DNA of 45,457 nucleotides from Entophlyctis helioformis (taxonomy: Eukaryota; Chytridiomycota; Chytridiomycetes; Chytridiales; Chytriomycetaceae), in NCBI GenBank assembly GCA_025526915.1, contig JAHLKH010000201.1, forward strand, positions 1 through 45,457. The letters run 5' to 3'. The notes under the pieces were generated by a model. It ran no database searches and was not told the origin of the DNA. It was given only the letters and a program-made list of their open reading frames with translations. A program made the position numbers and the translations under genes. Shown piece after piece: positions 12,901 through 21,553 of this stretch. How positions within the stretch are numbered: position 1 is the first letter of the stretch; each line of letters opens with the position of its first letter.

Positions 12901-13185
12901 GGTGTGTGTCGCTTGCTCATCTTGCCAATGTGCAACACTTGCTGACACTTGGCAACGGCTTTGGGTCGTTAGGCTGCGCGCTCAGGCTACGACGATCTGT
13001 ACAAGGTTGTGGACAAGGCCATCCAGCCATACATGGACAAAATCCCAGCCGAAGTCAGCGACATGATCACGTCCAGAAACCTCATGCTGCTGACTGTCAC
13101 CAACCTGGCTCTTATTGCGCTCTACCGCGTCTTTTATCCACGCAAGGCTCGCTCTGTTGGTGCAGAGACTGTCAGATCCATGTGA
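9958..13185 (+). CDS. HeH/LEM-like domain membrane protein, probable inner-nuclear-membrane protein
   Basis: Exons 9958-11538, 11634-12901 and 12973-13185, all phase 0. The first about 45 residues (FDPNKATINELVSALAAHDV, then SRRLKAFYVELF) match the HeH/SAP-type helix-extension-helix fold at the N-terminus of fungal Src1/Heh1 and Man1-type proteins, which bind chromatin at the inner nuclear membrane. A long disordered Ser/Pro/Ala region with basic clusters follows, then an Asp/Glu-rich stretch (11935-12125). A hydrophobic segment follows (around 12340-12410, FGMVLFFAFYSLPLVSFIWI), then an amphipathic lumenal-type region, and a C-terminal hydrophobic segment (LMLLTVTNLALIALY) with a basic tail. 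I see no Man1/Src1 C-terminal domain. The frame moves by -1 between about 12014 and 12060 within the acidic stretch, and no GT-AG intron of the right phase fits. Intact length would be about 1,020 residues. Confidence 0.65.
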
Positions 13186-13280
13186 TGGCTGTTGTTTGAT
13201 TGTTTTCGGCAATGAAATTGAGCATTTCTTCATGTCAAGGAGGAGTTGGAGCAAGTCCTGTTGAGTCAATCCATGTTGTG

Positions 13281-13527
13281 ATGTGAGCGTGGCTTCTCAA
13301 TCGATTGTGGCGTTTGGGGTCCTCTCTGATGGGGAAGGAAATTTCCAAGGAGGGCGGTCACTGGTCTAAGGGTTATGATTCTCGCTTAGGGTGCGAGGGG
13401 CTCCCGGTTCGAGTCCGGGGTGACCCCACCCTCCTGTTTTGCCCGTGGCTCTGCCATCACATCCATTTTGCCACATTCGCCTTCGGTCTCCCATTCTCTT
13501 TTTGGCAATCGCTGCCGCGCTGCGCTG
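13281..13527 (+). repeat. Inverted repeat arm 1 containing tRNA-Pro(AGG)
   Basis: About 247 bp, nearly identical to the reverse complement of 15459-15706. Homology covers about 75 bp upstream of the tRNA, the tRNA itself and about 100 bp downstream. Outside these limits the two sequences diverge abruptly. Confidence 0.9.
13355..13427 (+). tRNA. tRNA-Pro (anticodon AGG)
   Basis: Full 73-nt cloverleaf without an intron. The anticodon stem is CTCGC/GCGAG with loop TTAGGGT, giving anticodon AGG. The T arm is CCCGG TTCGAGT CCGGG. The A box TGGTCTAAGGG and B box GGTTCGAGTCC are intact, and a TTTT pol III terminator lies at about 13436. The acceptor stem CGGTCAC/GTGACCC has a C1:C72 mismatch; the other six pairs are canonical. 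It differs from the tRNA-Pro(CGG) at 18683 only at positions 1 and 34. Confidence 0.93.
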
Positions 13528-13599
13528 CCACGCCGTCCGGCTGCACATTCACTGCCGTCTTCATTCGCCATTCCACTCAATCTGCCCCCTGATCCACTC

Positions 13600-14709
13600 T
13601 CACACGCTCTTGAGATGCTCTGTCAGAAAGCCAAACACTCGGCGCCATGCCAGATTGACCGTCTCTTGCTTGAACTCGGGCGATCCCTTCTTGCGCAATT
13701 CGTTGGCAAAGCCGTGGCCCACTCCCTCGTACACAAACACGCCTTCCTCCAGTCGGTGCAGTCCCTTGGCATGCACGCCGCCGTGGCTGCGGATCGCATC
13801 CATCCAGTCGCTCTCCAGACGCCGTGCCGTGTCGCTGTCGCTGAATCCCTTGAGCGTGTCGAGTGCGCCAAAGTGGCCCTGCACAGGCGTGGTGACGGGC
13901 AGCTGCTTGATGTCGATGAGCGAGGGCGGTGGGATGCCGTAAAAGGACACGCATGCTGCCATGGTGGCTGTGCCGTCAGTCTGCCGCACGCCTGCTTGCT
14001 GGTGCACACCGATCAGAGGACTGCAGCCACCTACCGTTCAGCGGCCTGGGCGTGGCGGCCATGCGAGCACCCAGCGCGAGCGACAGCGCACCGCCCATGC
14101 AAAAGCCAAGCGAGCCGACCTTGCGGTGCGAGTGGCGGTCGGCACGCAAACACGCGACCAGGCTGCTCAGATCTGCGAGTGTCTGTGGCCAGTCGAGATC
14201 GTCCATGAGGTGCTTGGCCTCCTGCAGCACCGACACACACGGCAGCCAGGCAGTCCATGTCAGTCCATGTCAGTCCATGTCAGCCAGCCCATGACAGCCA
14301 GGCAGTCCACACGCATCCACAACGCATCCCACAACACGCATCCAGCAACGCACCGCTTCGTCCAGCGCCAGCTTGCCCCTGTACAGGTCGGGCACCAGAG
14401 CGACGGCGCCAGTGCCGTTTGCGATGCGCTGCGCATGCGCCTTGATCTGGTCGTCGACGCCCCACCACTCCTGGATGACAATGACGGCCGGCCGGGGCGT
14501 GTCGACGGCATCGAGGGCATTGAGCTCGTGGTTGAGCGTTGCGTGCGGCTTGAACTGATGCACGGCAAAGGGCAGCGACGGCGGCAGATGCAGCGAGCGG
14601 CGAGCGGTCCATGCCGGACTGCGGCAGGCGGATGCGGCAGTGGAAGCAGCAGAAGAAGCAGCAGTTGCAGCGGATGCAGCAGTGGGCGAGTCAAGAGAGC
14701 GAGCGTCAT
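13600..14709 (-). CDS. Dienelactone hydrolase family protein
   Basis: Alpha/beta hydrolase of the DLH family, which cleaves dienelactone or related ester substrates; the natural substrate is unknown. Proposed exons on the minus strand: 14709-14620, 14554-14354, 14221-14071 and 13991-13600, summing to 834 nt or 277 residues, usual for the family. Visible motifs are VIVIQEWWG near the N-terminus, the nucleophile elbow GFCMGG (Cys nucleophile), VSFYG, and the catalytic His in VGHGFAN. The third triad member is probably an Asp in the GALDTLKGFSD region. Exon 1 encodes a short, very hydrophobic Leu-rich leader and its donor (GTCCGG) is weak, so the start is less certain than the core. Intron 14222-14353 contains three copies of a 10-bp direct repeat (cagtccatgt). 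The gene lies wholly between the arms of the tRNA-Pro inverted duplication. Confidence 0.82.
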
Positions 14710-14784
14710 GGCGGTTGTGCTGTTGGAGGGTTGGTTGGCTGCGCGTGGCTGTTGGCTCAGCGTGAATGACGCGCTCGTGTTGGC

Positions 14785-15458
14785 TCAGCGTGAGTCATGC
14801 ATGGCCGTGTCACGCGACATCACGTGCACCAAAGCGCGCCATTTGTGTGCCCAGAGCTCAGACCGGTACACCCAAATAGACGCTTGCAGGAAGTCTTCTA
14901 AACCCACCATAGCCAAGCCATCAGCCTCGAAATTCCGCATCTGCTCCGCATTGAATGCTTCGCCCCACATCCCGCCAAGGACTAACCCCCAGATCAAGTT
15001 TACCACGTCAGAAACAATATGTACAAGATCGCCGCGTATCTGTGGGTGTCCCACATTCTCGTGCGTTGCAATGGCGCGTGCTGCTGCGAACCGTGCGTCC
15101 AAGCCACGCTGCCCATGCGCTGTGCGAATAGCCACGATCCGCTCCTCTGTGCACTTGAGTGCAAAGTGCGCAATCTCCAGCGTGCTTCCCAGATCCTCGC
15201 CGCACATGATGCAGCATGAACCGTCACCAAACGAGTGGGCTGGGTCAAGCAGGTTGGGGTTGATGGCGCGGCGAGCCGTGTAGATGCTGCCCACGCGTGC
15301 AGGCATCAGGAGCCGGTGCCTTCCGAGCGTCGCAGGTCAAAGACCGGGTCTTGTATGATATTGGCTGTCTTCTGCATCTGGAACGCAGTGTGGATGGCAG
15401 CCAAAGTACTCTCGGAGAGTCGGAGGATGCGGGAAGAGCGAGCTGCATGAATGAGCAA
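14785..15458 (-). mobile_element. Remnant of a non-LTR-type retroelement (zinc-binding C-terminus)
   Basis: The minus-strand open frame 15306-14785 (173 codons) carries ARVGSIYTARRAI, then a C-x2-C...H-x4-C cluster (CIMCGEDLG...IAHFALKC). This resembles the zinc-binding segment downstream of reverse transcriptase in many non-LTR retrotransposons (zf-RVT-like). A further coding-looking piece (RILRLSESTLAAIHTAFQMQ) lies upstream to about 15458 in another frame and stops at 15306-15308. No RT palm is present, so this is a 5'-truncated, frameshifted fragment. It abuts the end of inverted-repeat arm 2 exactly and lies downstream of tRNA-Pro(AGG) in the same orientation. A diverged second copy is at 18262-18515. 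Confidence 0.6.
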
Positions 15459-15706
15459 CAGCGCAGCGCGGCAGTAATGGCCAAAAAGAGAATGGGAGAC
15501 CGAAGGCGAATGTGGCAAAATGGATGTGATGTCAGAGCCACGGGCAAAAGAGGAGAGTGGGGTCACCCCGGACTCGAACCGGGAGCCCCTCGCACCCTAA
15601 GCGAGAATCATAACCCTTAGACCAGTGACCGCCCTCCTTGGAAAATTTCCTCCCCCATCACACACCACCCCAAACGCCACAATCGATTGAGACGCCACGC
15701 TCACAT
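15459..15706 (-). repeat. Inverted repeat arm 2 containing tRNA-Pro(AGG)
   Basis: Reverse-complement copy of 13281-13527 with scattered substitutions, most of them outside the tRNA. The two arms enclose 1.93 kb holding the dienelactone hydrolase gene and a retroelement remnant. Confidence 0.9.
15559..15631 (-). tRNA. tRNA-Pro (anticodon AGG), second copy
   Basis: Identical in sequence to the tRNA at 13355-13427, including the C1:C72 acceptor mismatch, and followed by a TTTT terminator on the minus strand. It lies in arm 2 of the inverted duplication. Confidence 0.93.
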
Positions 15707-15806
15707 TGGCCAACGACTGCGATGCAAGCTGTGCTGCTCTGCGTCACTCATCCAGCACTGAAGCCATGCGACAGGCGCCTGTCTGCCCACACATCCGCTG
15801 TCTGGC

Positions 15807-16601
15807 TCACTCTGCAGATTCATTGATGGCAGTGCCATCTGCATCCAACATCCACCGGTACACCTCTTCAAAGCCATGCACCTCAGTCGGATCACCAGCA
15901 GCTGTGCCAACATGGCCAACATGGCTGCGTCTGTACAGCACAACGTCCCATTCAGCCGGAAGCCGCTGGTCTGGTGGATCTGCCGCTGTCCGGTGGAATG
16001 CCTGTTGGAGCATGGCCGTGGCTGCAGCGTGGTACACCTGGCAGTCGTCGCGAGTCAGCTGGTTGATGCGAGTGCGGTGGCCGTTGTATGCGAGCGACAG
16101 ATGATCGGCCCGCTTGATGCGGATGTCTGCTGCTGTTGCGTGGGCGATGCGGGCAGCCAGCGATCGCACCCAGGCGAGGATCTCCTCGGTTTGGCTGATG
16201 GGCAGCAGGACCACGGCGCCATCTTGCGAGACGATGGGCATGCCGGCCACCACAGGCAGAGCGGCACAGACTGGCGGGTCCATGCTCGATGCAGCCTGCT
16301 TCAGCTGCTGTTGCTGTTGCTGTGCTTGCTCGCGGCGGTGTTCGTGCTGCGGCAGCACAAAGAAGCCTGTGAGCGACACATGCGGATGGTACAGATGTGC
16401 CTCGGTCGGCCGTGCTGGCGGCGGCAGTGTGCGGGTTGTCGCAAAGTATGCGTCCAGCGTGCGTCTCAGCAGCGACTGCGGCCGCACTTCGAGATACAGA
16501 ATGAACTCTTGGCTGCTGCTGTCCCTGCCTTGGTTCTCTCTGTCTTGGCTGCTGCTGCTGCTGCTGTGTGGCTGGAGCATGCTGCTCGCAGATGGCAGCA
16601 T
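15807..16601 (-). CDS. 2H phosphoesterase superfamily protein
   Basis: Single-exon gene of about 264 residues from the ATG at 16601. Two H-x-S motifs are visible: HPHVSLTGFF (residues 74-76 for H-V-S) and DHLSLAY (residues 166-168 for H-L-S). This is the signature of the two-histidine phosphoesterases (LigT, cyclic phosphodiesterase, TULA-type), which hydrolyse 2',3'-cyclic phosphates or related bonds. The stretch ILYLEVRP before the first motif is a plausible first beta strand. A poly-Gln run separates the halves. The open frame continues upstream without an ATG to 16703, so an upstream exon is possible. The substrate is unknown. Confidence 0.7.
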   Translation of the reverse strand: MLPSASSMLQPHSSSSSSQDRENQGRDSSSQEFILYLEVRPQSLLRRTLDAYFATTRTLPPPARPTEAHLYHPHVSLTGFFVLPQHEHRREQAQQQQQQLKQAASSMDPPVCAALPVVAGMPIVSQDGAVVLLPISQTEEILAWVRSLAARIAHATAADIRIKRADHLSLAYNGHRTRINQLTRDDCQVYHAAATAMLQQAFHRTAADPPDQRLPAEWDVVLYRRSHVGHVGTAAGDPTEVHGFEEVYRWMLDADGTAINESAE

Positions 16602-16847
16602 AGAGGACAAGATCGTTGCTGCAATCCAACACTCGCAGCCACCGAATGAGCTTGTGCCATGGCTGGTCCTCGCAGCAGGCAACGGGGACTCATGCACATT
16701 CAAGTAGACACGCTGCTCGCATGGATTCCCTTGTCCGAGTCCCGTAGTTGGCTGGCAGAATAGAAGGATTGCCAGAGAGTCTTCTACGCTCTTTCCAACA
16801 CGACAATCACGTCTTCATTCCAACAGCGAGTCTTGGCGATCCATCCA

Positions 16848-18214
16848 TCACTTACTTGACGCTTGCAGATTCTTGATGGTCGATTCAAGCCGCTCGATGG
16901 TGGTCTTGTTTCCTTCCCCTTGCTTCGCCTCCGCAAACAGTGCTTGTGCCTGGTCCAGCGTGAGGCTGCCAAGCAGGATATCGGCGATCTCGGCTGTTTC
17001 GGCCCAGTCGAATGCTCCGAGCTCAACGCCGTATCCACAATCCAACAAGCATCGCAGCATCTTTGTATCGCCATCTATGGCAGCTGTCTCAACGGCATCG
17101 CGTGGTGCGTGACGGCCTTTCGAGTGCATGTACTTGACAACGTCCACGTTTCCCCAGCTGAAGGCGGCATTGACTGCCTCGGACGTGAGCTCCTCACCGC
17201 GGGTTTCGTGGAGCCACTTGACGACATGCAGATGGCCGCTGCGAGCCGCATTTTCCATCGCCTCAGCCGTGCATCCTTCCGTCCTATTCTCGTGCAGCCA
17301 CTTGATGACAGATAGATGGCCGTTTTCGGCCGCCGTATCCATTGCCCACGTCGTGCATCCTTCCGTCCGATGCTTGTGGAGCCACTTGACCGCGTACAGA
17401 TGGCCGTTGGTCGCCGCCATGTCCATGGCCCATGTTGTGCATTCCGTCACGCCAAGACTAAACAGATACTGTATAACATCGAGGTGTCCATTTTCCGCTG
17501 CAAGATCAACTGCTTTGTGCCAGTACTCGCTTGTCGGATCGTGTATGGCCATCCAGCCCCGGAGTGCGTCGTACGTGCGGTCGAGATGCTTGAGAAGATG
17601 GACTAACCCATGGCGGATGGCCAAGCGAGCGAGTATGATGGGATACGAAAGTCGAACAGATCGAACCAGCCGTGGCGCATGGGAATAAGAAGCAAGCGAT
17701 GCTCGCTCCAGTAAGGGTAGTTGAAAGATACGTTGTAGTAGTTGTGGTATGGGTCTTCTTTCGCACACTCCATCTCGGTGTGCTGCGGAAAGCGCTTGCA
17801 GAGGCGGTGATACATGGAGCGAGAGTGTGCGAGAAGCAGGCCGTTGTCGGCCGTCAGGTTGGCGTCAGGCAGCAGAGCCAGATCGCCCTGCCAGTCCGTC
17901 TTGAACGCATCGATCCACAGCTGCCGCTTGGTCGCTTCGTCGAGTTTGGCCGTGTCGCCGAGCAGGCCGCACAGGAAGCGAGTGAGTGGGCCGGCTGGCT
18001 TGAGTCGCTTGGCTGCTGGCTGCTCTGGCTCAACAGCCTGACTGCCACTCGCTCCAACGACCTGCTCGACGACAGCCCATACAATTTCGGTGCGGTCAAG
18101 GGCTACCAGCCGCTCGACCGTGCTCTGCAGCTGGCTCTGCAGACGGCGCACATGCCCATTCCCGTCTGTTGTCTGTCGCTTCCTCTGTCGCCTCCTGTGT
18201 CGCTCTGTCTGCAT
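16848..18214 (-). CDS. Ankyrin-repeat protein with conserved AGPLTRFLCGLLG N-terminus (frame-disrupted)
   Basis: The N-terminal part (18214 to about 17640) contains AGPLTRFLCGLLGD, a TDWQGDLALLPD segment, SRSMYHRLCKRFP and MRHGWFDLF. The C-terminal part (about 17640 to 16848) contains at least five ankyrin repeats of the form AMDxAAxxGHLxxVKWLHexR, then a helical tail. The two parts are in different frames; a single missing base at about 17621-17640 (minus-strand CTCGCTCGCTTGG) would join them. Comparison with the homologue at 44198 supports that junction. A 44-nt GT-AG intron could also restore the frame, but it would delete a conserved ankyrin helix. The alternative ATG at 18304 lies inside retroelement-derived DNA, so 18214 is preferred. 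Function is unknown; ankyrin repeats usually bind proteins. Confidence 0.7.
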
Positions 18215-18261
18215 CGTCACGGCTGCTTGCTGGCTTTGTGGTTGTGATGATAAGATCCACT

Positions 18262-18515
18262 CGACGCGACCGCGTCCAAACGCACGAGAATGTAGGACAA
18301 CCACCTACACGGCATGCCATGGTGGATTGTGTGGCTGACTTGGTGAACTTGGCGTGGGGGCTGGCTCTTGGCGGAAGCATAAAATGCGGGGCAGATCCAG
18401 AGACTCGAGGCTGATGGGTTTAGAGGGCTTCCTGCAAGTGTCACTTGTGGTGTTTCAGACTGAACTTTGGGCTCACAAACTGCGCGCTTTAGGGCAGGGA
18501 CCCTGTGGGATTCTT
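18262..18515 (+). mobile_element. Degenerate second copy of the retroelement remnant
   Basis: The plus strand encodes, across at least two frames with stops, THENVGQPPTR, VADLVNLAWGLALGG, LMGLEGFLQ and TELWAHKLRAL. These match THENVGHPQIR, VSDVVNLIWGLVLGG, MVGLEDFLQ and SELWAHKWRAL of the copy at 14785-15458. The zinc cluster is missing. The remnant lies about 170 bp upstream of tRNA-Pro(CGG), in the same orientation. Confidence 0.75.
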
Positions 18516-18682
18516 GCCAACGAGCAGATACCATGTCTTACGAGGCGTGCGATGCGAGCAATTCGAACGAAGCTGCTTGATCCGTGTTAGCTGCATTGGA
18601 CGGCGAGATAAGATCGTCGGTTGAACAAGTACAATAAGAGGCGTTCATATTCTGTACGCTCGAAAACTCCACATGGAAATGT

Positions 18683-18755
18683 GGGTCACTGGTCTAAGGG
18701 TTATGATTCTCGCTTCGGGTGCGAGGGGCTCCCGGTTCGAGTCCGGGGTGACCCC
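18683..18755 (+). tRNA. tRNA-Pro (anticodon CGG)
   Basis: Full 73-nt cloverleaf without an intron. The anticodon loop is TTCGGGT. The acceptor stem GGGTCAC/GTGACCC is fully paired (G1:C72). A TTTTT terminator follows at about 18762. The body equals the AGG tRNAs except at positions 1 and 34. Its flanks share no similarity with the AGG flanks. Confidence 0.94.
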
Positions 18756-18937
18756 GTTTCCTTTTTCTCCAAGCCACAATTTTGCCACTCTTCATCCCCC
18801 AAAGCACACTCGCTTTTGGGGCTCTTTCCACTCTCCTATTGCTTCTCACACAGTCGCCCAGCGTGCACGCTTCTCCGCTCTGCTTGCGGCAACTGCCAAA
18901 GTGATACTCTGGATGGAGATCAGGCCATGTACTACGT

Positions 18938-21440
18938 TCATTTCTTTGGCCGCTTGCTATGGCTGCCAGACGACGATGGTTCGCCACCTGCTGGCCGCTT
19001 CCCACCGCCACTCGCGCCACCGCGTCCTCCCCTGTCTCCCCTGTCTCCTCTGTCTCCGCGGTCACGATCGCCAGCAGGCTTGTCTCCTCGCAGACCAGAA
19101 CCGTACTTTTGGCGATACACGCGGTCAAGCTGCTGGAACTCTCGCCTAAACTTAAAGTCATCGTCGCCACCACCGCCGCCACCACCGCCACGGCGACCAC
19201 CGTCACCATCGCCGCTTTCCCACCGCGACGCAGGCCGTCCACTGCCACCAGTGGTCTTGTCTCCAGACTCGCCGCCGCCGCCGCCGCCTCTTCCGCCGCT
19301 CTTGCCAAACCGCCGATCGCCCTCGTCGTCTGAGCCGTAGTCATAAAACACATGGTCGCCGTCGCGTGCTTCAAGCATCGACAGACCCTGCAGCCGGGCC
19401 GGTTTGTCCGACCCACGCTGTGTCGACATGTCCAGCCTGCCCTCTCTCTCCCTGCGACCGTCATCGTCATTGTCATCGCTATTGTCGTCGTCGCTACCCG
19501 ATGCAGCCATTGCCATGGCATGGCCATTGTCGTCATGGTCATCGTCGTCAAGATCGCTCAGTCCGCCCGTGACGGGCTGCTGCGGCTGTTGTTTCCGCGC
19601 AGGCGATGCAGGGGTATCGGATGCAGCAAGCTGGCGGACAGAGGATGACGCGAGTTGGCCAACCAGCAGCTCAGCCGATTCCGAGTCTTTGCCTTGGAGA
19701 GCTTGAAGCATCCCCATGCCCTGACGCAGCATGTCGCCGATATCCGGTGCACTTGCACCACCCGCGGCCACTTTGCCACTGTCGTCGTCGTCATCGTCAT
19801 TGTCGCGACCACGCGTGCCGGAAAAGTAGGCGGCGGCTTTGTGATCCGCTGCAGCTTTCGGTGCACGTGGAGACAGAGTCGCTTCGGCCGGTTTCTTGCG
19901 GTCGGGATCGACTTGGAGAACGTAGTCGCTGCCTGCATCTGAATAGATATCCGATCCATCATCCTGCTCGACATCAGCAGCGGCAGTGGCAGCCGGCTCG
20001 GCGTCATCGCCAGATCCGTCCTGCTCTTCCTTATCAGTGTCTACATCCATTGCATGGGCTGACACTGTGTCCCTGTGTTTTCCAGACGCGCGTGTAGAGG
20101 CGACAGGGGCAGCCGCAGGGTGCTTGTGCTTGACACGATCAATACGGATCGACTCGAAATGCGAAATGATCTTGTCCATCACAAGCCGAGACCCCTCGCT
20201 GTCCAGTTTATCCTGTCCACCAAACCGTCCATTGTCAGAAGCCAGTCTCACCACGCCACACGCCACACGCCACACGCCACACAACACCACTCACCAGCGA
20301 CATGTCCTTTTTGGCATCCATTTTGGCACGCAGAACCGTGTCTGGCAGGTCCGAGCTGCCATAGTACGTCAACGCAGGCTTCTTGCTGCCCTTGGAGCCG
20401 CTTTCGCCGAGGTACTGCTCGCCAAAGCCGAGATCCCACACAAACACCAGGCGGCCGGGAAAGAACATCTCGTTGTGCTGCGGAGGCTCGGGACGCGTGC
20501 CCAGCTCGAATGCCAGGTCATGGATAATCTGCGTGGCGGGTTTGAGACACTGCACGGCAGGTTTCTGGCGACTGGGATCCTCCTGCGACGGTTTGTGCTG
20601 CCGAGCCTCTGTCTCGGGTCTCTCCTGTTGCTGCTGTTGAGTCTGCTGCTGCTGCTGAGTTTGCTGTTGCTGTTTGCCAAGATCAGCCGTGTCGGATCGA
20701 AGCGGCTTGCTCTTGCTCTTGGAGACAAGGGTGGATGGCGCAAGCGGCACGGCCGAAGCGTCCTTGGCACCGCTCTTGCTGATCGCAGCCGTCGCAGCCG
20801 TTGCAGCAGACTGTCTTGCCGGCACCGTCCCAATCCCGCCGTGGATCGCATTGACATAGTCGCGTGCCTCGGCCTCGCTGCACGCTCGCCCCCCGGCCAT
20901 GTCAGATCCAGCTCGACGGTTGCAGGGACGGGCATGCCAACCAACCTACCTCTGCTCGAGAGACACCTGCTTGGCAAGAGCCTCTTTGGTGCGGCGCAGG
21001 AGGGCAAAGTCGAGACCGCTGGTCGGTGCAGGCAGCATCTCAAGCGACAGCTGGTCTGTGGCCGCGTCGCTTGCTGCAGCGGATGCCTTGGCGGGTTTGG
21101 ACGGCTTGGACGGCTTGGACGGCGACCCGCCAGCCGCATGGTCCTTAGGCCCCTTGCCACTCTTGTCTCGAGCGTCTCGTCTGCCATGCTCTGCGTCCTC
21201 GTTGTTGCCGTAGTCGTCGTCGTTGTCGTAGTCGTCTTGGTTGTGCTCAGCCGACTGCCTCGGTGCTCTGCTTCCTGTCCGGTCCCTTGACGGCGGCTTG
21301 TGCTGGTCGTGCTTCTGCCTGGAAGAGCTGCTGTTGCTGTTGCTGTTGCTGCCCGTACGTCCACCGCTGCGTTCTGCACCAGACGCACGGACGGACGACA
21401 GCGACTTGCTGCTGCGGCCGAGGTTGATACTTTGCTTCAT
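18938..21440 (-). CDS. RED: RED/IK-family spliceosomal protein
   Basis: Exons on the minus strand: 21440-20950, 20877-20295 and 20212-18938, 782 residues in total. RED (IK) acts in spliceosome activation with SMU1. Conserved RED blocks seen in order: GLDFALLRRTKEALAKQ (end of exon 1), EAEARDYVNAIHGG, RPEPPQHNEMFFPGRLVFVWDL with DLPDTVLRAKMDAKKD (exon 2), DIYSDAGSDYV and AAYFSG (exon 3), and a C-terminal DDDFKFRREFQQLDRVYRQK block. Long Ser-, Gln-, Asp- and Gly-rich linkers replace the RE/RD repeats of the animal protein. Introns are 72 and 82 nt; the second contains tandem CACGCCACA units. The gene is convergent with the ATG-proximal region of tRNA-Pro(CGG). Confidence 0.82.
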
Positions 21441-21452
21441 GAGTCAGCCGGC

Positions 21453-21488
21453 CAACGAACTAACGAACGAACGAACGAACGAACGAAC
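21453..21488 (-). repeat. (AACG)n tetranucleotide repeat upstream of RED
   Basis: About eight AACG units lie in the 113-bp gap between the RED start codon (21440) and the homeobox stop codon (21554). The gap must therefore serve as RED promoter, RED 5' UTR and homeobox 3' UTR together. Confidence 0.85.
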
Positions 21489-21553
21489 TGGAAAGCAGAT
21501 GAGTTTTATGATGCACGAGGATATACAGAAGATGGACAGAGGTACAAGGAGCA

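Noticed and set aside
14555..14619. Frameshift at the start of the dienelactone hydrolase
   Set aside because: A 65-nt phase-0 intron (GTCCGG...ATCAG) joins the upstream ATG to the core frame and the exon sum divides by three, so no base error is needed.
13961..15283. 440-codon plus-strand ORF
   Set aside because: It runs antisense to the hydrolase exons and the retroelement remnant, and its product resembles nothing but shadow sequence.
17594..17637. 44-nt intron to explain the ankyrin gene's frame change
   Set aside because: It would fit in phase, but it is shorter than the other introns and removes residues that align with the homologue at 44198.
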